Below, piece after piece: positions 23,396 to 31,497 of a stretch of DNA of 34,543 nt. Each line of letters starts with the position of its first letter. Positions within the stretch are counted from its first letter, which is position 1. The stretch covers positions 1-34,543 of the forward strand of contig JAPPMO010000074.1 of the NCBI GenBank assembly GCA_028873975.1. The letters are read 5' to 3'. This DNA is from Chloroflexota bacterium (GTDB lineage Bacteria > Chloroflexota > Anaerolineae > Aggregatilineales > Phototrophicaceae). The position numbers were made by a program, and so were the translations under genes. Under the pieces are notes generated by a model. The model did not search any database. It was not told where the DNA came from and saw nothing but the letters and a program-made list of their open reading frames with translations.

Positions 23396-23599
23396 CTAAG
23401 AGTCAAATACGACCCTTCCCAATTTATCAAGGCGGCCATTGATTATCCGATGTTCCTCTAACGGGAATTTCTCGGGTTCAACCATGGACTGTAGAAACAT
23501 ACTAAGCCCTAGAGCCGCTTCCAATCGTTGATCTTCACCCCCGCATCGCCTCCCGATTGGGAGGTCAAACTTTTTATCTCGTCGCCCTGGGTGGTTCAG
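23396..23599 (-). pseudogene. Possible gene remnant (C-terminal fragment)
   Basis: The minus strand is open for about 68 codons and ends in TAG at 23398-23396, directly before the shared terminator. The translation includes GRRCGGEDQRLEAALGL and FPLEEHRIINGRLDKLG, which has the look of a real protein C-terminus, but I do not recognise it. No credible start exists; the only ATGs lie inside. Upstream the frame runs into a sequence resembling the right end of the MITE-like family (GGTGGTTCAG, then CTGCGATTGCTCT, to about 23620). A gene truncated by a repeat insertion would explain this. Confidence 0.3.
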
Positions 23600-23664
23600 A
23601 AAAACTGCTGCGATTGCTCTGCGGTGTATGGCTTGCTAGCAAAACAGAGGACGCGGAAAAACAA

Positions 23665-23736
23665 TCGTTAGAAAACCTGAACTCGCGAAGATCTTGTCGC
23701 CAGCCTTTAGAACATTCGTGCTAACCTTGCGCCAGA
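23665..23736. repeat. 72-bp direct repeat, copy B
   Basis: Second copy of the repeat at 22405-22476. It begins CGTTAGAAAACCTGAAC and keeps AGAACATTCGT and the final GCCAGA. It lies upstream of the terminase genes. The bases between it and 23820 show a C-rich stretch and no recognisable gene. Confidence 0.7.
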
Positions 23737-23820
23737 TTAGAAAAGACTCCCATGCACGGACGGCCTCCTTTTCCCGTTCCCGTTAACAGCCGGAGGGCGA
23801 GCTGTGGGAATCTTTTCTTT

Positions 23821-23910
23821 TCTTATTTAATCAACCACGTCGCTCATGCCACAAGGAGGTTTATTATTTTCTGCGAACGCGGCAGGTCAATTCGCTGCCG
23901 CCGAGCGGCT
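23821..23910. repeat. ~90-bp repeat left of the terminase pair
   Basis: It starts TCTTATTTAAT and contains AGGTTTATTATTTT and the shared end TTCGCTGCCGCCGAGCGGCT. It aligns over its whole length with 25626-25716 in the same orientation. The end portion belongs to the palindromic family seen inverted at 16247. It ends 33 bases before the small-subunit start. Confidence 0.65.
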
Positions 23911-23942
23911 TTTTTCGCTTGGAGAAGGAGGTTGGACCTCGA

Positions 23943-24605
23943 ATGTCGCGAAAGTACTCACTCGATAACAAGATTGATGCCCTGAACCAGATCGACCAAT
24001 ACGATGGCGATGTGGCTGTGGTCAGCGATCTGCTGGGGATTCCGAAGGGCACGCTGCGCGACTGGCAGAGAGCCGAGGGCGATCTGCGCGACAGGCAGCG
24101 CCAGCGGCAGAGTCGCCAGCGAGACAGGCTGATGGTTGATTTGCAGTTGGGGATGCTGGAACGCTGTCAGGCGATCCTGCGACAGATGAACAGCGAAACC
24201 TTGGCCAAGGCGCCATTGAATCAGTTGACGTCGGCGCTGGGAACGCTGGTCAATCACGCATTGAAACTAGAAGAAGCGATAGAAGAAATTGATGAGCAAG
24301 AAGAAGAAAAAGAAAAAGTCATCCGATTCGAATACTTCTACGATGGTGCCGTTCAGGAGGTTCCACCATGGACAGGCGCAAGTGAGGGATTTGACCGCTC
24401 GCTTCAAAGTAGTGGCGTGTGGGAGGCGCTGGGGCAAGACCGAGCTTGGCAAGACGATACTGCTGCACCAGGCGCTATGGGAGAAGAAGCGTACCTGGTG
24501 GCTGGCGCCGACTCATCTGATGGCGAGCCAGGTCTGGCGGGACTTGAAAGCGAGCGCGAGGGGCTTGCCCAACCGGGCGATCAACGAGAGCGAACGCCGC
24601 ATTGA
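23943..24605 (+). CDS. Terminase small subunit-like helix-turn-helix protein
   Basis: 220 residues. The N-terminal ~45 residues form a homeodomain-like helix-turn-helix (YSLDNKIDALNQIDQ, then VVSDLLGIPKGTLRDWQ) as in small terminase subunits and Psq-type DNA-binding domains. A basic, Arg/Gln-rich helix (about 45-62) and a long helical segment follow, ending in an acidic run (EEAIEEIDEQEEEKEK, about 111-126). This fits the role of recognising packaging-site DNA and presenting it to the large subunit. ATG 23943 has GGAGAAGGAGG upstream. The reading frame continues 317 bases into the large-subunit gene. The protein past about residue 140 is low in recognisable structure, and that tail may be over-long or a real overlap. 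Confidence 0.65.
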   Translation: MSRKYSLDNKIDALNQIDQYDGDVAVVSDLLGIPKGTLRDWQRAEGDLRDRQRQRQSRQRDRLMVDLQLGMLERCQAILRQMNSETLAKAPLNQLTSALGTLVNHALKLEEAIEEIDEQEEEKEKVIRFEYFYDGAVQEVPPWTGASEGFDRSLQSSGVWEALGQDRAWQDDTAAPGAMGEEAYLVAGADSSDGEPGLAGLESEREGLAQPGDQRERTPH

Positions 24606-25539
24606 CGCGCCCGGCGGCGGCATGATCGCGGTGCGCAGCACGCATTATCCGGACAATTTGCGCGGCGAGGGCTTGGACCTGGCTGTGCTGGACGAAGCCG
24701 CTTATATGGAACCGCGCGTCTGGCCGGAAATCGTTCGGCCGATGTTGACGACGAACCGGGGCGATGCGCTGTTATTAAGCACGCCCTTTGGGCGCAACTG
24801 GTTCTACGACTTGTTTCAGAAAGGCAGAAATGCCCGGTATCAGCCGGAGTGGCAGTCGTTCTGGTTCCCGACAGACAGAAATCCCAATATCGCCGCCGAA
24901 GAGTTGGAAAGCATCCGCCGCATGACGGCCGAGCATATTTGGGGTACGGAATATCGAGCGCGCTTTGATGACGACAGCGGTCAGGTCTTTCGGGGAATCC
25001 GCGCCGCCATCGCCAGGGATCCCTATCCGCAGACAAATGCCGGGCGCCTTTATGTAGCGGGCGTGGATTGGGGGCGCGATCGCGACTACACCGTCATCGT
25101 CATCATTGACGCGGGTGAGCGGCGCATGGTCGCCCTGGATCGCTTCAACCAAATCGGCTGGAGCTTGCAGCGGGGACGGCTGCAAGCCATCTGTGATCGC
25201 TGGCAGCCGCAGCAGATCTGGGCGGAAGCCAACAGCTTCGGCTCGCCTAATATCGAAGCGCTGTTGGCGGAAGGACTGCCGATGCGCAGCTTCACGACCA
25301 CCTCAAAGAGCAAATCGCCCTTGATCGAGTCCCTGGCGCTGGCGATTGAACGCCGATTTATCGGCTTGCTTGACCACCCGGTGCTGCTGGCGGAATTGGC
25401 CAGCTATACAATGCAGCGCTTGCCGGGCGGGGGCTATCGCTATGGCGCGCCGACGGGCCTGCACGATGACACTGTGATGGCGACAGCCCTGGCTTGGCAG
25501 GGCGTGGAGAAGAGCGGGCCGCGCTTCGGCTTCGCTTGA
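24289..25539 (+). CDS. Phage terminase large subunit (ATPase and nuclease)
   Basis: DNA-packaging motor of 416 residues with both domains intact. The ATPase has Walker A ACGRRWGKT (43-51), Walker B LDLAVLDEAA (129-138) and a coupling motif STPFG (164-168). The RNase H-like nuclease has D260 in VDWG, E313 in WAEAN and the final HDDTVMA with D393/D394, the expected acidic triad. No frameshift is seen, so it could be active. The start is uncertain. ATG 24289 gives an odd MSKKKKKKKSS opening that is the other frame of the small subunit's acidic run, and ATG 24343 (MVPFRRFHHGQ) also makes sense. No portal, capsid or tail gene follows; the next gene is metabolic. This is a phage remnant or a domesticated pair. 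Confidence 0.9.
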   Translation: MMSKKKKKKKSSDSNTSTMVPFRRFHHGQAQVRDLTARFKVVACGRRWGKTELGKTILLHQALWEKKRTWWLAPTHLMASQVWRDLKASARGLPNRAINESERRIDAPGGGMIAVRSTHYPDNLRGEGLDLAVLDEAAYMEPRVWPEIVRPMLTTNRGDALLLSTPFGRNWFYDLFQKGRNARYQPEWQSFWFPTDRNPNIAAEELESIRRMTAEHIWGTEYRARFDDDSGQVFRGIRAAIARDPYPQTNAGRLYVAGVDWGRDRDYTVIVIIDAGERRMVALDRFNQIGWSLQRGRLQAICDRWQPQQIWAEANSFGSPNIEALLAEGLPMRSFTTTSKSKSPLIESLALAIERRFIGLLDHPVLLAELASYTMQRLPGGGYRYGAPTGLHDDTVMATALAWQGVEKSGPRFGFA

Positions 25540-25553
25540 GATTGCAATGCCCT

Positions 25554-25627
25554 GAGCACGAAGGTACAAAGATCACAAGCCATTTTCACATGATTAGCTT
25601 GGGAATGCTTTGTGTCCTTCGTGTCTC
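25554..25627. repeat. Short inverted-repeat element
   Basis: GAGCACGAAGGTACAAAG (25554-25571) is inverted at 25608-25627 (CTTTGTGTCCTTCGTGTCTC) with a small indel. The 36 bases between are A+T-rich. It lies directly after the terminase large subunit and could act as a terminator or be a tiny mobile relic. Confidence 0.5.
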
Positions 25628-25716
25628 TTATTTAATGAACCGCGATCTGCGGTAGCCGAGCAGGTTTATTATTTTGTGTGGGCGCGGTAGCCCAAATTCG
25701 CTGCCGCCGAGCGGCT
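25626..25716. repeat. ~90-bp repeat right of the terminase pair
   Basis: Direct repeat of 23821-23910. It shares TCTTATTTAAT, AGGTTTATTATTTT and TTCGCTGCCGCCGAGCGGCT, with a divergent middle. The pair brackets 1.7 kb holding only the terminase genes. Related sequence occurs at 16247 and 33072, so the two copies may also be independent insertions. Confidence 0.65.
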
Positions 25717-25805
25717 GTGGTGAATACCCATTTTCCCGCAATCTAGCGAGCGGCGGCCATGCCTGCTACAATGGCGGCGCTGACGCTGGGATTGGAGCGG
25801 ATAAC

Positions 25806-28685
25806 ATGAGCAAGCCCTTGCTGGACATACAAAAACACGGGCAAAGCGCCTGGCTGGATTATATCCATCGCCAAGACCTGGAAAACGGGGACCTGCAGCG
25901 TCGCATCGACGAAGAAGGCGTGCTCGGCGTCACCTCGAATCCGTCGATATTCCAAAAGGCGATCGGCGATTCCGATACCTACGACGAAGCCATCTTGACC
26001 ATGCTTGACCTGGAAGCGGCGGATATCTACGAAGCGCTGGCGATTGAAGATATCCAAAACGCGACCGACCTCTTCCGCCCGATCTATGAGCGCAGCAATG
26101 GCGGCGATGGCTATGTCAGCCTGGAAGTGTCGCCGCTGCTGGCTCGCGATACCCAGGGCACGATCGACGAAGCGGCGCGGCTCTTCCAAACCGTTGACCG
26201 ACCCAACCTGATGATCAAGATTCCAGCCACGCCCGAGGGGCTGCCGGCCATCGAAGCGGCCATCGCCGCCGGCATCAACGTCAATGTCACGCTGATTTTC
26301 GCGGTCGAGAATTACGAAGCGGTGGCTGAGGCTTTCATCCGCGGTCTGGAGCGGCGCCGGGCAAGTGGCGAAGACGTCGCGCGCGTGGCTTCGGTGGCCA
26401 GTTTCTTCCTCAGCCGCATCGATGTCATGGTCGATCATATTCTGGAAAACAACATCCGCGCGGCGCAGCTGCGGGGGGATACAGCCCGCATCGCTTCCAA
26501 CAGCAAACTGTTGGGGCAGGCCGCCATCGCCAGCGCCAAAAAAGCCTATCGCTCTTTCCAGCGCATCTTTGACGGCGAGCGCTTTGCCGATTTGCGGGCG
26601 GCCGGCGCCCAGGTCCAGCGTCCGCTTTGGGCCTCGACCGGCGCCAAGAACCCAGCCTATCCCGATACCATTTATGTCGATAACTTGATCGGCGCGCATA
26701 CGGTGAACACGCTGCCACCCGCGACTTTGGCGGCTTTCAAGGACCACGGCGTCGTTGCCGAAACGCTGACGCGGGAGGCCGGCGATTTTCTGCCGCCGGA
26801 CGAGGTCATGGATCGCCTGCTGGAAGTCGGCATCGATTTGGGACAGGTGACCGCGCGCTTGCAAGACGATGGCGTCGACGCTTTCATCGAAGCCTTCGAA
26901 ACCTTAATCTCGCAAGTGGCGGCAAAGCGCGCGCTGCTGCGCAGCGGCATCATGGAACGCAGCAAACTGGCGCTGGGCATTTACCACGGCGCGGTGGACA
27001 AAGCAGTCGCGGGATTGGGTGCCGACTTCGCCAATCAGCGGCTCTGGAACAAAGACGGCAGTCTTTGGAAGAATCATGGTCCGACGATGGAGAAGATCGT
27101 TCAGCGGCTGGGCTGGCTCGATACCGATACGAGCATTGACCGCGAGCGGTTGCGCGCGCTGAAGGAAAGCGTCCGCGGCAGCGGCCTCAAGCACGTTGTG
27201 CTGCTGGGCATGGGCGGCAGTTCGCTGGCGCCGGAAGTGCTGGCTGATACCTTTGGACCGCAAGCGGGCTTCCCGAGCCTGATCGTGCTCGACAGCACCG
27301 ACCCCGCTCGCATCCGACAGGTCGAAGACAGCATATCCCTGGCCGATACGCTTTTCGTCGTCGCCAGTAAATCGGGCGGCACCATCGAGACCCTGGCGCT
27401 GGATCACTACTTCTGGGAACGGACCGGCGGCGCGGGCGAGCAATTCATCGTCATCACCGATGCCGGTTCGCGCTTGCAGCAGACCGCCGAGGCAGCCGGG
27501 GTCCGCGATATTTTTCTCAATCCGGCCGATATCGGCGGGCGTTACAGCGCGCTGAGTTACTTCGGCTTGGTACCGGCGGCGCTGCTGGGACTGGACCTGG
27601 ATGGACTCTGGGAGAGCGCCGATACCATGATGGCCAGCAGTCGCGAGTCGATCCCCGCGCATTATCATCCCGGCATCCTGCTGGGCGCGGTCATCGGCGC
27701 GCTGGCAAAAGAAGGCCGCGACAAGGTCAGCATCTATACCTCGGCATCTTTGACCAGCTTCGGCAACTGGGCGGAGCAACTCCTGGCCGAAAGCCTGGGC
27801 AAAGAAGGATTAGGCGCGCTGCCGGTTGTCGGCGCGACTATCGGCATGCCGCATGATTATGTCAGCGACCGGCTCTTTATCTACCTGCGCGTCGATAATG
27901 ACCCTGACGTGGCTGAAAAGGATGCGGCGATACGGGCCCTGCGCGAAGCGGGTCACCCTCGTGTGACCATCCGCGTACTGGATAAATACGGCATCGCCGG
28001 GGAATTCTTCCGCTGGGAGTACGCGACGGCTGTCGCCGGCAGCTTGCTGGGCGTGAACCCATTTGATGAACCCAATGTCACCGAAGCCAAAGAGGCGACC
28101 AAGGCGCTGCTGCATGTCTACAAGGATACCGGGCGCCTCCCCTCTGCCGAGCCGATCATGCGGCGGGAAGGATTGCAGATCTACGCCGACGAAGCCACGC
28201 TCGAGCCGCTGCGCGAACTTTGCCAACAGCACGGCTATGATGGCGGCGACCTTGTGCAGGTGATCGCTGCGCAGATGGCGGGCACACATGCCGGGGACTA
28301 TTTCGCGTTTCTGGTTTATTTCAGTCCCGATTCGGGTGAAAAACGGTTGATCGATCACATTCAGCGCCGGCTGCGCCATGTCACCAAGCGCGCCGTCACC
28401 ATCGGCTACGGTCCGCGCTACTTGCATAGCACGGGCCAGTATCACAAAGGCGGCGGAGACAACGGCGTCTTTTGGCAGTTGACCGCCGATCCCGCGCCCG
28501 ATTTGGCGATTCCCGGCTTTGATTTCAGTTTCGGCACGCTCTTCTCCGCGCAGGCTGCCGGCGATCTGCAAGCCCTGCATCATCACGGACGGCGGGCGAT
28601 CCGCTTGCACTTGACCGGCGATCGGTCCCTGGGCTTGGGGAAACTGCTGACCGCTATCGACTTTGTGGAATCGCGGCGGGGGTAG
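25806..28685 (+). CDS. Bifunctional transaldolase / glucose-6-phosphate isomerase
   Basis: Fusion of two sugar-phosphate enzymes, 959 residues, cytoplasmic, linking the pentose phosphate pathway to glycolysis. The transaldolase part (about 1-370) has the family opening GVTSNPSIFQKAI (41-53) and the Schiff-base lysine K138 in NLMIKIPAT, and continues through SVASFFLSRIDVMVD and WASTGAKNP. The isomerase part (about 385-959) has MGMGGSSLAPEVL, the phosphosugar-binding SKSGGTIETL and GGRYSALS. It matches the length of tal-pgi fusions known from several bacterial phyla, including Chloroflexi. ATG 25806 follows GGAGCGG; the longer open frame upstream runs into a repeat and is rejected. A TACAAT box lies at 25767-25772 with a weak -35. 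It is a single gene. Confidence 0.95.
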   Translation: MSKPLLDIQKHGQSAWLDYIHRQDLENGDLQRRIDEEGVLGVTSNPSIFQKAIGDSDTYDEAILTMLDLEAADIYEALAIEDIQNATDLFRPIYERSNGGDGYVSLEVSPLLARDTQGTIDEAARLFQTVDRPNLMIKIPATPEGLPAIEAAIAAGINVNVTLIFAVENYEAVAEAFIRGLERRRASGEDVARVASVASFFLSRIDVMVDHILENNIRAAQLRGDTARIASNSKLLGQAAIASAKKAYRSFQRIFDGERFADLRAAGAQVQRPLWASTGAKNPAYPDTIYVDNLIGAHTVNTLPPATLAAFKDHGVVAETLTREAGDFLPPDEVMDRLLEVGIDLGQVTARLQDDGVDAFIEAFETLISQVAAKRALLRSGIMERSKLALGIYHGAVDKAVAGLGADFANQRLWNKDGSLWKNHGPTMEKIVQRLGWLDTDTSIDRERLRALKESVRGSGLKHVVLLGMGGSSLAPEVLADTFGPQAGFPSLIVLDSTDPARIRQVEDSISLADTLFVVASKSGGTIETLALDHYFWERTGGAGEQFIVITDAGSRLQQTAEAAGVRDIFLNPADIGGRYSALSYFGLVPAALLGLDLDGLWESADTMMASSRESIPAHYHPGILLGAVIGALAKEGRDKVSIYTSASLTSFGNWAEQLLAESLGKEGLGALPVVGATIGMPHDYVSDRLFIYLRVDNDPDVAEKDAAIRALREAGHPRVTIRVLDKYGIAGEFFRWEYATAVAGSLLGVNPFDEPNVTEAKEATKALLHVYKDTGRLPSAEPIMRREGLQIYADEATLEPLRELCQQHGYDGGDLVQVIAAQMAGTHAGDYFAFLVYFSPDSGEKRLIDHIQRRLRHVTKRAVTIGYGPRYLHSTGQYHKGGGDNGVFWQLTADPAPDLAIPGFDFSFGTLFSAQAAGDLQALHHHGRRAIRLHLTGDRSLGLGKLLTAIDFVESRRG

Positions 28686-28727
28686 AGCGGGGCGGGCGAC
28701 ATGGTAGACTCTGTTGAAAATCGCAAT

Positions 28728-28845
28728 AAACCCCCACCCCAAACCCCTCCCCCATAAAGAGGGAGGGGCTTTAACGGCTTATTAGGGTTCAGAAAGCTCC
28801 CCTTCCCTCATTTTGGGGGTAAGGGGCCGGGGGATGGGGGCAGTA
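28728..28845. repeat. C/G-rich palindromic intergenic element
   Basis: A run of C-blocks (from 28731), closing in a CCCTCCC/GGGAGGG hairpin (about 28748-28770), is mirrored by a G-rich run (28815-28844) that reads as its inverse with changes. A half copy occurs at about 54-105 at the window start. Both strands have quadruplex-type G runs. The rest of 28846-28940 shows nothing recognisable. Confidence 0.55.
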
Positions 28846-28944
28846 TTTCACCAGCGTCCACCTGGTCGCTCCTACCGTGTACTGAATTAAATTACTCGAT
28901 CGGGGTCAGCCTCGGCTGAGCGCTATTTTGCTGTACAAGGGGAA

Positions 28945-28977
28945 ATCAAAAAGCCCGCCTGTTTAGAGGCGGGCTTT
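28945..28977 (-). terminator. Rho-independent terminator of the cold-shock gene
   Basis: AAAGCCCGCC (28950-28959) pairs perfectly with GGCGGGCTTT (28968-28977) around an 8-base loop. On the minus strand the stem is followed by TTTTTGATTT. It lies 24 bases beyond the csp stop codon. Confidence 0.85.
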
Positions 28978-29000
28978 GTCTACAAAATTCGGACTTGAAC

Positions 29001-29216
29001 TTACTCGAGCAGGGCGACGTTGCTGGCTTGCTTGCCCTTCCGACCTTCCGTTATAAGGAATTCGACGCGCGCGCCTTCATCAAGCGTGCGGTAGCCTGCA
29101 CCTTGAATCTCCGAATAGTGAACGAAAAGGTCATCGCCACCTTCTTGGGAAATGAAGCCATATCCCTTTTCGGCGTTGAACCATTTCACGGTACCTTGCA
29201 TACGTTCTTCTGACAT
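29001..29216 (-). CDS. Cold-shock domain protein (CspA family)
   Basis: Single-stranded nucleic-acid binding protein of 71 residues that acts as an RNA chaperone in the cytoplasm. The RNA-binding motifs are intact: KGYGFI (17-22, RNP1) and LFVHY (30-34, RNP2), after the family opening [11 protein letters not shown]. Length is that of a normal single-domain Csp. ATG 29216 has AGGAGC eight bases upstream; an internal ATG at residue 6 is an alternative. The ~280 bases upstream, up to the repeat at 29502, contain no supported gene and may hold a long untranslated leader, which is common for csp genes; I could not place the promoter. Confidence 0.95.
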   Translation of the reverse strand: MSEERMQGTVKWFNAEKGYGFISQEGGDDLFVHYSEIQGAGYRTLDEGARVEFLITEGRKGKQASNVALLE

Positions 29217-29501
29217 TACTGCTTGCTCCTGACAAAATTACGAAAACTGGGTATTGCCAAAGCCTTCTTGCCACCGGCAGTCGTGAACGAACCGATGCGG
29301 GAGGATGACAGACCAGCGCAAAGCACCGACGCCGAGGCGCCGTTTGTCGTTGTGCGAATCGCATTCTCTCCGGGGGACTTATGGGTGCATACCCACTGCA
29401 CCAATGTGGATAAAGCCGACATAGCTACCTTTTTTGCCACGTTGCAGGAGCAGTGTATCATCAATTGCGCCGACAGTCTATAGCGACTTGGGCAATTGGT
29501 C

Positions 29502-29771
29502 AGGGCAATCGCATCAAAGTGATAGCGGCTGGAATGGTGGGAATCTAAACTGAATATTAACCACAGAGAACACAGAAGTAAATCCAATTAAGTCGTGCAA
29601 CAAAATCTAAACACAGAGGACACAGAGAGCGCAGAGAAAACCAACAGAGGAATATATTTTGCGGGCGTTTCGGCGAAACGCCCCTACAGTTCGTCCCTGT
29701 TTTGATTCTCATTACTTTCTTGGAATTACTTCGGCGCCTCTGTGGTTAGAAAAATTTGGCGCGATTGTTCT
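29502..29771. repeat. MITE-like dispersed element, best-preserved copy
   Basis: 270 bases. The left terminus AGGGCAATCGCATCAAA (29502-29518) and right terminus AATTTGGCGCGATTGTTCT (ending 29771) are inverted. Inside them TTAACCACAGAGAACACAG (from 29559) is opposed by CCTCTGTGGTTAG (29738-29750). A second inner block, ACACAGAGGACACAGAG then AGCGCAGAG (about 29611-29637), matches the inverted repeat of the GxxExxY cassette. A hairpin GGGCGTTTC/GAAACGCCC sits at about 29663-29683. A GGGCAATT is found just outside both ends (29490 and 29773), perhaps a target duplication. Its first 77 bases match 34391 onward with about 6 differences. Confidence 0.75.
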
Positions 29772-29837
29772 GGGGCAATTAGGGAGAGTGCGTCTAGGCA
29801 ACGGTTTCCCGCCCGCCAACGAAGCCAAGACACGGCG

Positions 29838-31352
29838 TCAAGCGCCCGGTCGAACCCGATTAAGCAGATCCGCCAGGAAGGGGCCAATCAAGATCATGAA
29901 GAGCGGCGCCATCGCGGCATAATAGCGCGGCTCGATGGTGGCGGCTATCGCGATCAATATCAATCCTGTTAATAGCATGGCTGCGGCAGTGACCAGGAGC
30001 CAATCGCGCCGCCAAAAAGCCGCGACCAGCGCCAGCGGCGTCAAGAGCTTGATCAGATTGAGGGTCGGGAACAGCGCGCTGTAGGCGACGACGCCAGGCT
30101 GCCACAGGCGATGCCCGTTGTAGTTCGCGCTTTCCGCCCGTCGAAAACCCAGCCAGCCTTCGTCCAGCCAGGTCAGCTTCTCGGGCCGGTCGACGTATTG
30201 AAGCGGAAAGGGAGGGGCGTCGGGGTGCTGGATCAACATGTTGAAGACCGCGTCCTTATGCGCCAGCGCCAGTTTCAAAAAGTCGCTCGCAACGGTTTCG
30301 GCGTAGACATCGTAGAGCAAGGCGTCAGCGGCGCAGGGACCGAGGTGCCAATAGAGCGCCGCTGGGAAGATGATGTCGATTTCCTCTTGCGCGTCGCCAA
30401 AAGGCTGCGCCAGAAAAGCCGCTTTTTCCGCCTCGCTCACCCAAGGTCCCGGGAACCGCCAGAGCGGGTAAGTATCGCCGAAGAAATCGACATTGCGCTG
30501 CGGTCGCAGTGTCAGCAACTGCGCGTAACGGGTCGAGTGCGGTCCGTTGGAAGCGCGCATCTCGAAGTTCTTTTCCGGCAAGCTGGCCACCAGGGTCGCG
30601 CCGGCGGTGCAGCTCAAGGTGGATGTACCAGTTGACGGGATGTGAATCAGCAGGATGTAGGCGCCCAGGATACCGCCGCTGACCGCGCCGACCAAGCCAA
30701 ACAGCGCCAGACGCTGCCAAAACGGTCTATGAGTCCAAATGAAGAAGCTCAAACCGTAAATCGCTATCAAGGGCGCGTAGTTAAAACGCGTAAAACTCAT
30801 GACGCCCAGCAAGACCGCGGCCAGCGCCACCAAGCCAAGGGCGCGGCGTCGCGGCGCTGACCAAGCGAGCTGCGCCAGCCAGAGGGCGCTGACGGTCGCC
30901 AGGGCGAGCAGCCAGCCGGGCAATTGAAAATGCGCCCACTGCAAGTTGAAAGGATCAACCAGAACCAGCATCGCAGTGAGCAGCGCGCAGCGACCCTCAA
31001 AGCGCCTGCGCATGATGTCGTAAACCAGAAAAGGCACGGCGCTGCTGGCCAGGATTTGCAAGAGCAGCAAGGCGCGCTCCGACCAGCGGTCAAAGTGGTC
31101 CGTCAGCGTTTTGAAGGGGGCCATGACCAGGGCATAGCCGGTGTTGTAACGCACGTTGCCCACCAGAAAATTGCCCTTGGCATATTCGCTGATCAGGTAC
31201 TTCTGCGCCGATTCGTTGTCGTTGTTGCTGCCGGCGCCCAGCGGATAGCTGATGAACATGATGCCTTGCACCAGGATGGTTGCCAGCAAGAGCAGCCACA
31301 GATGACGGCGGTTCAATGGAGATCTTGGCAAACAGGCGCTATTTTCGCTCAT
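29838..31352 (-). CDS. Polytopic membrane protein resembling GT-C (ArnT/GT39-like) glycosyltransferases
   Basis: 504 residues with about ten hydrophobic segments. The first helix (about 17-35) is followed by an outside loop with paired acidic residues (NNDNESAQKYL, about 43-53). That is where GT-C enzymes place their catalytic acid, and YNTGYALVMAPF resembles the family's next motif. A block of seven or so helices occupies about 85-245. A long soluble loop (about 250-430) and terminal helices (about 430-495) follow. Such proteins transfer sugars from a polyprenyl-phosphate donor on the outer face of the membrane. The family assignment is by topology and weak motif and is not certain. It is a single gene on the minus strand; an A+T-poor gap separates it from the next gene. 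Confidence 0.6.
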   Translation of the reverse strand: MSENSACLPRSPLNRRHLWLLLLATILVQGIMFISYPLGAGSNNDNESAQKYLISEYAKGNFLVGNVRYNTGYALVMAPFKTLTDHFDRWSERALLLLQILASSAVPFLVYDIMRRRFEGRCALLTAMLVLVDPFNLQWAHFQLPGWLLALATVSALWLAQLAWSAPRRRALGLVALAAVLLGVMSFTRFNYAPLIAIYGLSFFIWTHRPFWQRLALFGLVGAVSGGILGAYILLIHIPSTGTSTLSCTAGATLVASLPEKNFEMRASNGPHSTRYAQLLTLRPQRNVDFFGDTYPLWRFPGPWVSEAEKAAFLAQPFGDAQEEIDIIFPAALYWHLGPCAADALLYDVYAETVASDFLKLALAHKDAVFNMLIQHPDAPPFPLQYVDRPEKLTWLDEGWLGFRRAESANYNGHRLWQPGVVAYSALFPTLNLIKLLTPLALVAAFWRRDWLLVTAAAMLLTGLILIAIAATIEPRYYAAMAPLFMILIGPFLADLLNRVRPGA

Positions 31353-31497
31353 GTAGCGTCCAGAGATTGGAAACTTGCGTTTTCAGCCTAGCGTAAAGCG
31401 TAAAGCGCCGCAAGCCTGCGGGAAGAGAGCTGATTTTCGGGGGACCACTACACGCCCCCTACAAGCCTTATTGTTTGGCAGCTGGTGACAAATCCCC

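Noticed and set aside
23752..23820. Possible small RNA or packaging site before the terminase genes
   Set aside because: Several short C-rich and G-rich stretches could pair, but no clean stem or known motif was found.
25743..28742. Long minus-strand open frames opposite tal-pgi
   Set aside because: They are shadows of a well-conserved fused enzyme and have no motif of their own.
29223..29483. 86-codon plus-strand frame upstream of csp
   Set aside because: No credible ribosome site and no recognisable motif; the region is more likely the csp leader on the other strand.
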